From positions 1 through 64,000 of the forward strand of contig NZ_JASISW010000001.1 in NCBI RefSeq assembly GCF_030063335.1: 64,000 nucleotides of DNA. The letters run 5' to 3'. Below, one piece after another: positions 1 through 8,566 of this stretch (the stretch's first letter is position 1; the number at the start of each line of letters is the position of its first letter). The stretch is from Rhodococcus sp. G-MC3 (GTDB lineage: Bacteria > Actinomycetota > Actinomycetes > Mycobacteriales > Mycobacteriaceae). The position numbers and the translations under genes were made by a program. The notes under the pieces are model-generated. The model had not been told where the DNA came from. It was given only the letters and a program-made list of their open reading frames with translations, and made no database searches.

Positions 1-124
1 TTGCCGCCGACACCTCGAGGTCCGCGGCAATCTCCTCCTGCGTCTTGCCTGCAGCGGTGAGCTCATCGGCACGGCGCAATTTGCGCACGATGTCTTCAGC
101 AGAGTTGCGCTTTCGTCCAGCCAT
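1..124 (-). CDS. IS3-family transposase OrfA (HTH), N-terminal part
   Basis: The first 41 codons of a gene running off the left edge. The protein begins MAGRKRNSAEDIVRKLRRAD and continues with a short helix-turn-helix (TAAGKTQEEIAADLEVSAA), which matches the DNA-binding OrfA subunit of IS3-family transposases as I know the family. OrfA binds the element ends and is normally joined to the DDE-type OrfB by programmed frameshifting; OrfB is not visible here. The ATG lies about 76 bases inside the presumed IS end, as usual for this family. Confidence 0.75.
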   Translation of the reverse strand, partial: MAGRKRNSAEDIVRKLRRADELTAAGKTQEEIAADLEVSAA

Positions 125-200
125 GTTTCTCCGTCGTCCTATCCGCCCAGTTCACGGGCAACAAGACTCTAAAACAAAATGGCCCCGTTCACCGGGGACA
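1..200 (-). mobile_element. Left end of a truncated-by-window IS3-family insertion sequence
   Basis: The OrfA-like transposase gene reads leftward out of the window. Just upstream of it the minus strand starts with TGTCCCCGGTGAACGGGGCC (bases 200 down to 181), the expected form of an IS3-type terminal inverted repeat beginning 5'-TG. I therefore place the element boundary near base 200. The other end, the second frame (OrfB) and the target duplication lie outside the window, so the boundary is inferred from one end only. Confidence 0.6.
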
Positions 201-247
201 CGCCACTCCTACCTCGTCGTATCCATAGGACAACGAAAGGATGCACG

Positions 248-982
248 ATGAAAATTGCAGTGGCAGGTGGAACGGGAACTGTCGGAACCCATGTCGTGAG
301 GGTGGCTCGGATGCGGGGACACGAAATCGTCGTACTGTCGCGGGCAACCGGCGTCGACCTCCGCGACGGCAATGGCCTGTCCATCGCGCTCGAGGGTGTG
401 GACGTCGTTGTAGACGTCTCATCCACGCAGACGATGTCGGCGAGAGGGTCCGTTTCATTTTTTCGATCTGTTACCGAGAACCTTCTCGCCACCGAGAAGT
501 CAGTGGGCGTGGCGCACCACGTCACGTTGTCGATCGTCGGGATCGACGCCGCTCCCAAGGCGTACTACGCGGGTAAGGCCGCCCAGGAGAAGGCAGTGAG
601 CGAAGGCTCTGTTCCCTGGACCATTCTGCGGTCCACGCAATTTCATGAATTCGCTTCGCAGATCTATGGCCAGCTCAAGGTTGGCCCGTTCGTGATCGTG
701 CCGACGATGCGCTCGCAACCAGTCGCCGCGCGCGAGGTCGCTGAACGACTCGTCGACCTTGCCGAAGGAACACCGGAAGGACGGACACGAGATCTCGGTG
801 GTCCGCGCGAGGAACGGATGGCCGACATGGTCCGCGGCTACGCGTCGGCGATCCACTCCCGCGTACGCATTGTCGAGTTGCCTGTGCCAGGCGCCTACGG
901 AAGAGCACTGCGCAACGGATCGCTGCTGACCGAGGCGGATGCCGATCGTGGCGACCAGACATTCGCAGACTGGCTCGTCTGA
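248..982 (+). CDS. NAD(P)-binding NmrA/atypical-SDR family protein
   Basis: A 244-residue Rossmann-fold protein starting MKIAVAGGTGTVGTHVV, with the GGTGTVG dinucleotide-binding loop at residues 7-13 and YYAGKAAQE in mid-protein where SDR enzymes carry Tyr/Lys. This fits the NmrA-like/atypical SDR group (NAD(P)H-dependent reductases or redox sensors). Substrate cannot be predicted. Start chosen at the ATG preceded by GAAAGG at bases 235-240; an upstream ATG at 241 is out of frame. The gene begins only 48 bases from the inferred IS3 end, so its native promoter may have been displaced or replaced by an IS-borne one. Confidence 0.75.
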   Translation: MKIAVAGGTGTVGTHVVRVARMRGHEIVVLSRATGVDLRDGNGLSIALEGVDVVVDVSSTQTMSARGSVSFFRSVTENLLATEKSVGVAHHVTLSIVGIDAAPKAYYAGKAAQEKAVSEGSVPWTILRSTQFHEFASQIYGQLKVGPFVIVPTMRSQPVAAREVAERLVDLAEGTPEGRTRDLGGPREERMADMVRGYASAIHSRVRIVELPVPGAYGRALRNGSLLTEADADRGDQTFADWLV

Positions 983-1104
983 ACTCCCCCGCTGGATAAC
1001 TCTTCGGGTGAAATCCGCGGAACTCCACTATTTCGGCCCGATCCAGGTCCATGATGTCGATCAAGACCATCATCGCTGCTGGTACCGAGAAAGCTGGTTT
1101 CGCT

Positions 1105-2502
1105 ATGACGCAACCTGCAGAACGCCATACTGCGAAAGTCATCGGGGTAACTGTCGCCGCCGCCGTAGGCGGCTTCCTCTTCGGCTTCGACAGCTCCGTC
1201 GTCAACGGAGCAGTGGATTCGATCCAGGAGAACTTCGGATTGAGTTCGTTCGTGACGGGCTTTGCCGTCGCGATCGCACTGTTGGGATGCGCTGTCGGCG
1301 CATGGTTCGCGGGCCGGCTGGCGGACAGTTGGGGTCGCAAACGGGTCATGATGCTCGGATCCGCTCTGTTCACCATCTCATCGATCGGGTCGGGGTTCGC
1401 GTTCAGCATCCCCGATCTGATGCTCTGGCGCGTCCTCGGTGGCCTCGGAATCGGCATTGCATCGGTGATTGCCCCCGCATACATCTCTGAAATCGCTCCT
1501 GCTCGATATCGCGGTGGGCTGGCGTCGCTGCAGCAACTAGCGATCACCATCGGCATATTCGCTGCGCTCCTGTCGGATGCGGTGTTGCAGAACGCTGCTG
1601 GTGGGCCGTCCAACGACTTGTGGTTCGGTATGGAGGCATGGCGATGGATGTTCCTCGTCGGCGTTGTGCCCGCACTGGTCTACGGTTTCTTGGCCACGTT
1701 GATCCCGGAATCACCCCGCTACCTGGTAGGCAAGCACCTCGACGAAGAGGCTGCACGCATCCTCGGGGAGATCTCCGGCGAGGTGAATCCGGCCGAACGC
1801 GTCAAAGAAATCCGGCTGACGTTGAAAAAGGATGCGAAATCTTCGTTCTCGGATATTCGTGGGCCGAAGTTCGGATTGCAACCGATTGTGTGGGTCGGCA
1901 TCACGATGGCCATACTGCAGCAATTCGTCGGTATCAATGCGATCTTCTACTACTCGACGACGCTGTGGAAGTCGGTGGGCTTCAGCGAGAATCAATCGTT
2001 CGTCACGTCCGTGATCACATCGATCATCAACGTGTCGATGACCTTCGTGGCCATCATATTCGTCGACCGGTTCGGACGAAAAAATCTGCTGCAGATCGGT
2101 TCGATCGGCATGTTCGTCGGTCTCGTGCTCGCTGCCGTGTCGTTCACACAGGCGGTGGGATCGGGAGACGACCTGACTCTTCCGAGTCCGTGGGGCCCAG
2201 TAGCGTTGGTCGGCGCGAACCTCTTCGTGATCTTTTTCGCCGCGACCTGGGGCCCGATCATGTGGGTCATGCTCGGCGAGATGTTCCCCAACAATATGCG
2301 GGCAGTCGCGCTCGGCGTGAGCACAGCTGCGAACTGGGTAGCAAACTTTGCCATCACCCTCGCATTCCCACCACTGACCGAGACGATCGGGCTCGGTTTC
2401 ATCTATGCGTTCTTCGCGTTCTTCGCACTCGTCTCGTTCTTCTTCGTCAAGTTCAAGATCCGTGAGACGAAGGGCATGGAGCTCGAGGACATGATTCTCT
2501 AG
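1105..2502 (+). CDS. Sugar porter family MFS transporter
   Basis: A polytopic membrane protein (465 residues from this start, 12 predicted segments) with the sugar-porter signatures: GFLFGFDSS in helix 1, the loop RLADSWGRKR after helix 2, PESPRYLVGK before the central loop, QQFVGINAIFYYS in helix 7, VDRFGRKNLL between helices 8 and 9, and a RETKG tail. It probably moves a sugar or polyol by proton symport across the cytoplasmic membrane; the substrate is not evident. The ATG at 1105 has GAGAAAG about 10 bases upstream; an in-frame ATG pair at 1051 is the alternative. A YciI gene follows in the same direction 34 bases on, and the stop region is duplicated (2490-2519). Confidence 0.88.
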   Translation: MTQPAERHTAKVIGVTVAAAVGGFLFGFDSSVVNGAVDSIQENFGLSSFVTGFAVAIALLGCAVGAWFAGRLADSWGRKRVMMLGSALFTISSIGSGFAFSIPDLMLWRVLGGLGIGIASVIAPAYISEIAPARYRGGLASLQQLAITIGIFAALLSDAVLQNAAGGPSNDLWFGMEAWRWMFLVGVVPALVYGFLATLIPESPRYLVGKHLDEEAARILGEISGEVNPAERVKEIRLTLKKDAKSSFSDIRGPKFGLQPIVWVGITMAILQQFVGINAIFYYSTTLWKSVGFSENQSFVTSVITSIINVSMTFVAIIFVDRFGRKNLLQIGSIGMFVGLVLAAVSFTQAVGSGDDLTLPSPWGPVALVGANLFVIFFAATWGPIMWVMLGEMFPNNMRAVALGVSTAANWVANFAITLAFPPLTETIGLGFIYAFFAFFALVSFFFVKFKIRETKGMELEDMIL

Positions 2503-2519
2503 CAGCATGACTCTCTAGC
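2490..2519 (+). repeat. Tandem near-duplicate spanning the transporter stop codon
   Basis: The 14-mer catgattctctagc (2490-2503) recurs as catgactctctagc (2506-2519), a 16-base period with one mismatch. It copies the last two codons and TAG stop of the MFS gene. The second TAG is out of frame. Confidence 0.8.
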
Positions 2520-2536
2520 CGTCAGGAGGAAGTCCC

Positions 2537-2836
2537 ATGCCGATGTTCGTCGTCGAGTATTCCTACACTCCCGAAACATCGTCCGGCCGAGACGATCACC
2601 GCACCGACCATCGTGCGTGGATCCAAGAAATGGTCCGCCGACACACCATTCGGTCTTCGGGGCCCTTGGCCGACCACAGTGGTGCCATGTTCATCGTCCA
2701 GTCCGTCGATGCGGACACCGTCGCCAGAATGTTCGCTCGCGACCCGTTTGCACGGGCCGGCCTCGTCGAGTCGGTTCGCATCGCCGAGTGGCATCCGACA
2801 GCGGGCGATGCGGCCCTACGTGAGGGGTCTGGCTGA
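2537..2836 (+). CDS. YciI family protein
   Basis: A 99-residue protein starting MPMFVVEYSYTPE, with the ferredoxin-like YciI layout: a conserved His/Asp-containing helix (DDHRTDHRAWI), GPLADHSGAMFIV in the central strand, and DPFARAGLVESVRIAEWHP at the end, where YciI proteins have the conserved DPF/Y segment. YciI proteins are small dimers of mostly unproven function. A strong AGGAGGA at 2524-2530 precedes the ATG. It follows the MFS transporter closely, so the two are likely co-transcribed, and it converges on dxs 27 bases downstream. Confidence 0.8.
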   Translation: MPMFVVEYSYTPETSSGRDDHRTDHRAWIQEMVRRHTIRSSGPLADHSGAMFIVQSVDADTVARMFARDPFARAGLVESVRIAEWHPTAGDAALREGSG

Positions 2837-2863
2837 GCATCCAATGCAAGCTACCGATCAGGT

Positions 2864-4744
2864 CTACAGCGCTTCGGCCCATCCGGCGATTCGCTTCGCG
2901 AGATCCCCCGACGTCAAACCGAGTTCACGATGGATCTGCTCGCGAGACGCATGATCCAAGAATCGCTGGGGCACGCCGACGTCCCGGCAGACCGTGTCGA
3001 CGCCGACAGCGCGGATGGCAGCCGACACCGTCGATCCCACACCGCCATGAACGCCCGAGTCCTCCAGCGTCACGACGAGCTTGTAATCCTCCGCCATCTT
3101 CAGCAGCGGCTCCGGCACTGGCAGCACCCAACGCGGATCCACCACTGCCACCGCGAGGCCCTGCTCGGTCAAGATTTCTGCAGTCTCCAGAGCCAGTCCT
3201 GCGAAGACACCCACAGCAACAATCAGTACGTCGTGACCGCCGACGGTAGGCTCTGCCAGCACGTCGACAACTCCGTCGAGGCGTCGAATCGCAGGAATAT
3301 CTTCCGTAACCGAGCCCTTGGGGAACCTCAATGCAGTGGGTCCGTCGTCGATTGCGAGCGCTTCGGCGAGCTCCTCGCGCAGAGATGCGCAGTCCCGCGG
3401 TGCGGCAACACGCATGCCGGGCACGATGCCCAGAAGCGACATGTCCCACATCCCATTGTGGCTCGCACCGTCGGCGCCGGTGACTCCCGCTCGGTCCAGC
3501 ACTACCGTGACGGGAAGTTTGAGCAGCGCGACGTCCATCAGCAGTTGATCGAACGCACGGTTGAGAAACGTCGAATATATAGCGACGACCGGATGCAGAC
3601 CCCCGAGTGCAAGACCTGCGGCAGACGTCATCGCGTGTTGCTCGGCGATCCCCACGTCGAACATCCGGTCCGGGTATTTTTCGCCGAACGCCGCAAGGCC
3701 GGTCGGTCCGGCCATCGCGGCGGTGATGGCGACGACATCCTCCCGCTCGGCAGCAAGATCGATGAGCTCCTGCGAGAAGACCGACGTCCAGTCCGGTGCC
3801 GCGATCGAGCGAGAGCGACCGGTCAGTGGATCGATCACACCGGTGGCGTGCATCTGGTCGGCAACATTGTTCTCGGCGTGCGCGTACCCCATACCCTTCC
3901 GAGTGACTGCGTGGACGATAACCGGGCCGCCGTATGCCTTGGCTCGGCGCAACGCGGATTCCAGGGCCAGCTCGTCATGGCCGTCGACCGGGCCTAGGTA
4001 TTTGATACCGAGATCGGTGAACAGAACCTGAGGACTGAGGGCGTCTTTCACGCCCGCCTTCATTCCGTGCAACATCGCATACGCCGTCTTGCCGACCAGC
4101 GGAATATTCCGAACCATGCGTCGTCCGTTGTCGAGGATCCGCTCGTACCCCGGCTGCAACCGCAGTGCCGCAAGGTGCTCGGCGAGTCCGCCGATGGTCG
4201 GCGCATACGAACGACCGTTGTCGTTGACCACGATGACGACCGAGCGGTCTTTGCCTGCCGCGATATTGTTGAGCGCTTCCCAACACATCCCGCCGGTCAA
4301 TGCTCCATCTCCAACGACGGCGACGACGTGGCGGTCCTTCTGATCGGTCAGTTCGAAGGCCTTGGCCAAGCCGTCCGCGTAGGACAACGACGCAGACGCG
4401 TGCGAGGACTCGACCCAGTCGTGCTCGCTCTCGGCCCGCGACGGGTAGCCCGACAGCCCGCCCTGCTTGCGTAGCGAATCGAACGAACTGGTGCGACCGG
4501 TGATCATCTTGTGCACGTATGCCTGATGGCCCGTGTCCCAGATGATGGGGTCGTGGGGAGACGAGAAGGTTCGGTGAACCGCAAGAGTCAGCTCGACGAC
4601 ACCGAGGTTGGGCCCCAAATGTCCGCCTGTAGCGGATACGGTCTCCACCAGGAAATCACGGATTTCTCCGGCTAGTTCTGTCACCTCGGACGGGGCCAGA
4701 CGGCGCAGATCCTCAGGCGTCTGAACTCGAGCTAGGACACCCAA
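2864..4744 (-). CDS. dxs: 1-deoxy-D-xylulose-5-phosphate synthase
   Basis: A 626-residue protein, full length for Dxs. It condenses pyruvate and glyceraldehyde 3-phosphate to 1-deoxy-D-xylulose 5-phosphate, the first step of the MEP isoprenoid pathway, using thiamine diphosphate. Family landmarks: [14 protein letters not shown] near residue 40, [12 protein letters not shown], the thiamine-binding [28 protein letters not shown], and in the transketolase-like second domain DVGIAEQHA and [15 protein letters not shown]. The start is an unusual TTG at 4744 (protein [13 protein letters not shown]), with GGAGGGAG upstream on the minus strand; no ATG/GTG gives a better N-terminus. The glutaminase gene is divergent across 250 bases. 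Confidence 0.96.
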   Translation of the reverse strand: MGVLARVQTPEDLRRLAPSEVTELAGEIRDFLVETVSATGGHLGPNLGVVELTLAVHRTFSSPHDPIIWDTGHQAYVHKMITGRTSSFDSLRKQGGLSGYPSRAESEHDWVESSHASASLSYADGLAKAFELTDQKDRHVVAVVGDGALTGGMCWEALNNIAAGKDRSVVIVVNDNGRSYAPTIGGLAEHLAALRLQPGYERILDNGRRMVRNIPLVGKTAYAMLHGMKAGVKDALSPQVLFTDLGIKYLGPVDGHDELALESALRRAKAYGGPVIVHAVTRKGMGYAHAENNVADQMHATGVIDPLTGRSRSIAAPDWTSVFSQELIDLAAEREDVVAITAAMAGPTGLAAFGEKYPDRMFDVGIAEQHAMTSAAGLALGGLHPVVAIYSTFLNRAFDQLLMDVALLKLPVTVVLDRAGVTGADGASHNGMWDMSLLGIVPGMRVAAPRDCASLREELAEALAIDDGPTALRFPKGSVTEDIPAIRRLDGVVDVLAEPTVGGHDVLIVAVGVFAGLALETAEILTEQGLAVAVVDPRWVLPVPEPLLKMAEDYKLVVTLEDSGVHGGVGSTVSAAIRAVGVDTVCRDVGVPQRFLDHASREQIHRELGLTSGDLAKRIAGWAEAL

Positions 4745-4994
4745 CGAGATCGCTCCCTCCGGCCGGAAAATTTCGGTCTACCCTGCACATTTGTCATCGA
4801 CACGAACACTCGATCAGCACAGTCTACGTAGACTGCCGTACTGCCCTCACGAACTTCGTGTCGGCTGGTCCATCAGCGCTACTCCTGACGACACTACTGC
4901 TGCGGTGCCGCGGTTCCCAACAACCGCGACGCGTCTCTGATCACACGAGAAACCTACGGCTGTTCACAGGAGAAAGCCGAGGTCGGCGCATAGG
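4745..4994. promoter_or_regulatory. Divergent intergenic region dxs / glutaminase
   Basis: A 250-base spacer between divergently transcribed dxs and the glutaminase gene, so both promoters should lie here. I see no clear -10/-35 pair or operator by eye and no plausible small gene. Confidence 0.5.
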
Positions 4995-6830
4995 GTGACC
5001 TCCATGCCAACCGTCGTGGACAACATTCTCCGGCACGTGTTCGATATCTGTCGGGACAACACTGCAGGTGCCGTCGCCGACTACATACCGGAACTCGCGG
5101 CAGTGGCACCCGACGGATTCGGCATTGCTCTCGCGACGAGCGATGGATATGTCTACGAGGTCGGCGACACCTCGATACCTTTCACCATCCAGTCGATTTC
5201 GAAACCGTTCACCTATGGACTTGCCCTTGCGGACCGCGGCGAGGATGTCGTGGCGAGCAAGATCGACATCGAGCCCTCAGGTGAACCGTTCAACGAGATC
5301 AGCCTCGATCCGATCACCGAACGTCCCAGGAACCCGATGATCAACGCAGGCGCGATCACCTCTGCGTCGTTGGTTGCCGGGCGCACGATCGAAGAACGAT
5401 TCGAGCGGATCCGCCAGTCCTACTCCCGGTACGCAGGGCGAGAACTGACGTTCAACCGAGCTGTCTACGAATCTGAGGCGCGAACGGGAAACCGCAACCG
5501 TGCGATCGGCTACATGCTACGAAGTTTCGACATCATCGAGAACGATCCGGACGCTGCCGTCGATCTGTACTTCCGTCAGTGTTCGATCGACGTCACCGCC
5601 GCCGATCTTGCCGTCATGGCTGCGACGATGGCCAACAACGGTGTCAACCCGCGCACGCGTGAGCGTGCGTTGTCCCCAGCACTGATCGAGCGGGTGCTGA
5701 GCGTGATGACGACGTGCGGGATGTACGACAGCGCGGGTGACTGGGTTGCACGAGTGGGCATGCCCGCCAAGAGCGGCGTCGGAGGAGGAATTGTGGCGGT
5801 GCTACCCGGACAGATGGGTATCGCGGTGTACTCGCCGCGCCTCGACAGTCACGGGAACAGTGTTCGAGGGGTCGACGCATGCCGCGAACTGTCCAGGAAG
5901 CTGGAATTGCATTTTCTGCACGTGACCCGGGCGTCACGATCTGCCATCCGCGGTCGATACACGGTTGCCGAAACACCGTCGCGAAAGCGACGCAGCGAGA
6001 TCGAACAGGACGCGTTGGCACGGTTCGGCACTCGCGGTCGCATCTACGAGCTGCATGGCGATTTGCTGTTCTCCGGTGCGGAAACGGTGGTGCGCGAAAT
6101 CGGAAACCTCGATGCGAATCTGGACGCGTTGATACTCGATGTTCGCGGCGTCGACGAGGTCAGTGCGATCGCCCGCAGCATGATCGATGAGCTGCGCACT
6201 CAGCTCGCCACAAACGGATGCCGTGCTTCCCTTGTTGATCCGCGAGGCGTGCTGGGGATGGTGTCGTCCAGCGTCGATCCCAGCGATCCGTCGGGGCGCG
6301 CGTTCGGCGATCTGGGCTCGGCGATCGGATGGGCCGAAGAGCTGATTCTCGACCGCTACTGCGTCGGGCCGAGGCAGCCTCCGAAAATCACCACTCGGGA
6401 GCATCCAGTGTTGAGCGGTCTCACCGACGAGCAGTTCGAGGAAATCGAACGGTTGATCGAGAGCAGACACTTCGCCCGGGGTGAGGTGATAGTGCGCAGC
6501 GGCGACGCCGCAATGGGCCTGTTTCTCGTGCTCGCCGGCGAAGTCAGCTCCACATACCAAGCTGCCGACGGGTCCCGTCATCGGATTTCGACGCTGTCCC
6601 CCGGTATGAGTTTCGGCGAGATGCCACTGCTCGCACAGACGAAGTTTCTCTTGGATTTCTGTGCGGACACCCCGCTCACCGTTGCCGTGATGACAACAAC
6701 GGACTTCGAATCTTTGACCGAGACGGCCCCGCCGGTGAAGCTCGAATTGCTGAAGAACCTTGCGGCAGGCGCCTACCTGCAGATGAATACCGCAATCAAG
6801 TCGCTGGGACAGTTCGACGTCGGACGATGA
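4995..6830 (+). CDS. glsA: Glutaminase fused to STAS and cyclic-nucleotide-binding-like domains
   Basis: A 611-residue protein. Residues 1-310 are a beta-lactamase-fold glutaminase (glutamine to glutamate plus ammonia) with the Ser-x-x-Lys pair in QSISKPFTYG (Ser67, Lys70), NPMINAGAI and PAKSGVGGGIVAVLPGQMG. About 345-455 is a STAS domain (GRIYELHGDLLFSGAE, ALILDVRGVDEV). About 475-580 is a CRP-like cyclic nucleotide-binding fold (FARGEVIVRSGDAAMGLFLV, SFGEMPLL). The segment after FGEMPLL lacks the Arg that grips cAMP phosphate in CRP, so ligand binding is doubtful. Start is GTG 4995 or ATG 5004; AGGGTGA at 4993-4999 would serve the latter. The 3' end forms half of a perfect hairpin. Confidence 0.9.
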   Translation: MTSMPTVVDNILRHVFDICRDNTAGAVADYIPELAAVAPDGFGIALATSDGYVYEVGDTSIPFTIQSISKPFTYGLALADRGEDVVASKIDIEPSGEPFNEISLDPITERPRNPMINAGAITSASLVAGRTIEERFERIRQSYSRYAGRELTFNRAVYESEARTGNRNRAIGYMLRSFDIIENDPDAAVDLYFRQCSIDVTAADLAVMAATMANNGVNPRTRERALSPALIERVLSVMTTCGMYDSAGDWVARVGMPAKSGVGGGIVAVLPGQMGIAVYSPRLDSHGNSVRGVDACRELSRKLELHFLHVTRASRSAIRGRYTVAETPSRKRRSEIEQDALARFGTRGRIYELHGDLLFSGAETVVREIGNLDANLDALILDVRGVDEVSAIARSMIDELRTQLATNGCRASLVDPRGVLGMVSSSVDPSDPSGRAFGDLGSAIGWAEELILDRYCVGPRQPPKITTREHPVLSGLTDEQFEEIERLIESRHFARGEVIVRSGDAAMGLFLVLAGEVSSTYQAADGSRHRISTLSPGMSFGEMPLLAQTKFLLDFCADTPLTVAVMTTTDFESLTETAPPVKLELLKNLAAGAYLQMNTAIKSLGQFDVGR

Positions 6831-6849
6831 TTCGTCCGACGTCGAACTG
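6810..6849. terminator. Perfect 17-bp hairpin across the glsA stop codon
   Basis: The arms cagttcgacgtcggacg (6810-6826) and cgtccgacgtcgaactg (6833-6849) are exact reverse complements with a 6-base loop. The loop contains the glsA TGA (6828-6830). It lies between converging glsA and rskA and could terminate both. There is no long T run, as is common in actinobacteria. Confidence 0.75.
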
Positions 6850-6869
6850 CCTGAGCACCGTGCGCACGT

Positions 6870-7643
6870 CTAGGCCGCGAGAGTCACCATCGTGAGCACC
6901 TCGGTCGGCTGCGGTGATCCGCCTGTGGGTTCGAGCGAGAATGCGAAATTCGTCGCAGCACCCATACCGCCGATGACGGTTCCGTCGCCGCCTGCAAGCT
7001 GCTCGGCAGTGACCAGACCGACCGAACGTGGCGTCCCGTCGACGAACCACATCTGATAGTCCTTGCCCGCTGCGGGTGTTGCGACTCCGTCCAGCTTCAC
7101 CAACGCCGAATCGGAGCCTCGGGAATACGAAACAGTGGCTGTTCCGCCGCCGGGAAAGTCTGCAGTGACTTCCTCGATGTCCGGCGCAGCAGCGATTTGT
7201 TCGGCTTGTGTAGGTGTCGGATCGTTGCCGATCACCTGCGTCGCAACCACCCCGCCGCCGACCAATACCACTACGGCTGCCGCGGCGGCCATCATCGCGG
7301 ATCGCCATCGGTTGCTCTTGCGGTCGCGGTGTAGCGACATGCTGGAGACGTTCGACGCGGTCGAGGGCATCGGGGTCGAGGGCATCGGGGTCGCCTGCGC
7401 GACACCCGGTAGTTCCTGCAGAACTCGAGCTTTCATCTCGGCCGGTGCATCCACTGCATCGAATACCGACATCAGGGCCAGCGTCTCCTGGATCTCGCTG
7501 ACGAGGATGTTGAACTGAACACGAGCCGTGTCGTCGACCGAGGCAAGATGTTGTTCGATCTCAGCTGTCTCAACCGAATCGACCGCATGGAGGGCATATA
7601 CCTCCGCGACGTCCAGCAATCGCTGTCGTGATGCTTCACTCAT
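6870..7643 (-). CDS. rskA: Anti-sigma-K factor RskA
   Basis: A 257-residue type II membrane protein. The N-terminal cytoplasmic anti-sigma domain (residues 1-75, MSEASRQRLLDVAEVYALHA and the conserved AEIEQHL helix) should hold SigK. A Pro/Ser/Met linker follows, then one membrane segment (about 114-138), and an extracytoplasmic domain containing GGTATVSYSRGSDSALVKLDG and YQMWFVDG. This is the RskA family layout; in mycobacteria RskA is cut by regulated proteolysis to release SigK. The start overlaps the sigK stop in an ATGA, implying translational coupling. The linker contains a 15-base tandem duplication (7360-7389). Confidence 0.9.
   Translation of the reverse strand: MSEASRQRLLDVAEVYALHAVDSVETAEIEQHLASVDDTARVQFNILVSEIQETLALMSVFDAVDAPAEMKARVLQELPGVAQATPMPSTPMPSTASNVSSMSLHRDRKSNRWRSAMMAAAAAVVVLVGGGVVATQVIGNDPTPTQAEQIAAAPDIEEVTADFPGGGTATVSYSRGSDSALVKLDGVATPAAGKDYQMWFVDGTPRSVGLVTAEQLAGGDGTVIGGMGAATNFAFSLEPTGGSPQPTEVLTMVTLAA
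7360..7389 (-). repeat. 15-bp in-frame tandem duplication in rskA
   Basis: The unit gtcgagggcatcggg occurs twice exactly (7360-7374, 7375-7389) and encodes the repeated TPMPS in the linker before the RskA membrane segment. Confidence 0.9.
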
Positions 7644-8389
7644 GAAGGTGTCACCCCCAGACATGTCTTCAACTTGATCAGTCCGTCCCGTATGCGTGAT
7701 TTGATGGTCGGAACGGCAACGCCTAGCCGTTCCGCCACTTCGCGGTATGTCCAACCGCTGTAATAAGCCATTCGTACCGATTCGCGTTGCGTATCGGTCA
7801 GTGTGTCCAAACACGCAATTACGGCATCCGACTCGAGTCGCTGCGTCACAGCTTCGAGTACCTCGTCGTGCTCGGGCGAATGACTGATCGCTCCGTAGGC
7901 AGCTTCACGATCTGTACCCGACTGCTCGGACCGAACCCGATCGACCGCTCGCCGATGGGCAAGCGTCATGATCCAGGCGAGAGGACTCCCCTGGTTCGGA
8001 TCGTAGTTCGGAGCTGAGCGCCAGATCTGCAGGAAGACCTCCTGAGTGGTCTCCTCGCTGTAACCAGGGTCTCGGAGTACTCGTAGAACCATGCCGTAGA
8101 CGCGGGCGCTCGTAGCGTCGTACAACTCGGCAAATGCGCGCTGATCGCCACCGGCGACCGCGGCCATCAGCCGACGAAGCCGCTCGGCCTCGTCCGCACG
8201 CAGATTTCGCAACTGTGCGCTGGGTACCGCGCACGCAGCGCCATCCGCGTCATCGGCTACCGACGGGTCGACTTCTGAATCTGGTGTGCCCTGATATGGC
8301 GAACCCGAGTTCTGGGGTGTGCTCACCGGGTCAAGGTCCCAACAGATTCGACTCTGATCACGTTCATTGATCAAGAGAGTAGTGCTCAT
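7640..8389 (-). CDS. sigK: ECF RNA polymerase sigma factor SigK
   Basis: A 249-residue ECF sigma factor. Region 2 (about residues 85-150) shows AFAELYDATSARVYGMVLRV, the core-binding YSEETTQEVFLQIW and AWIMTLAHRRAVDRVRSEQ; region 4 (about 190-245) shows LTDTQRESVRMAYYSGWTY and VAVPTIKSRIRDGLIKLK. It recruits RNA polymerase to SigK promoters and is held by RskA, encoded next with a 4-base overlap. Start taken at the ATG with GAGAG just upstream and a SigK-type promoter 46 bases away; GTG 8326 is a shorter option. The first about 60 residues are an extension relative to the 187-residue M. tuberculosis SigK as I remember it. Confidence 0.92.
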   Translation of the reverse strand: MSTTLLINERDQSRICWDLDPVSTPQNSGSPYQGTPDSEVDPSVADDADGAACAVPSAQLRNLRADEAERLRRLMAAVAGGDQRAFAELYDATSARVYGMVLRVLRDPGYSEETTQEVFLQIWRSAPNYDPNQGSPLAWIMTLAHRRAVDRVRSEQSGTDREAAYGAISHSPEHDEVLEAVTQRLESDAVIACLDTLTDTQRESVRMAYYSGWTYREVAERLGVAVPTIKSRIRDGLIKLKTCLGVTPS

Positions 8390-8434
8390 GTAGCTCTCAC
8401 ACCGAAACCTCCGCGTTTTCCCGCCGCACAACAT

Positions 8435-8461
8435 ATTCGGTACACGCCCTGGAAAGGATGG
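8435..8461 (-). promoter_or_regulatory. SigK-type promoter upstream of sigK
   Basis: On the minus strand CCATCC (8461-8456) is followed after 15 bases by CCGAAT (8440-8435). These hexamers equal the -35 and -10 described for mycobacterial SigK promoters, as I recall them. The position predicts a start near 8428 and a leader of about 39 bases before the sigK ATG, which is the geometry expected for autoregulation. Confidence 0.75.
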
Positions 8462-8566
8462 CTGCGAGGCAAAATGAATTGCGTCTCGGGCGGAAATCGG
8501 ACAATTTTAGGGAATTGGACACGTGCTGTCGATCGAGACGTTTGCCTGATCAAACGGCTCGGCGCC

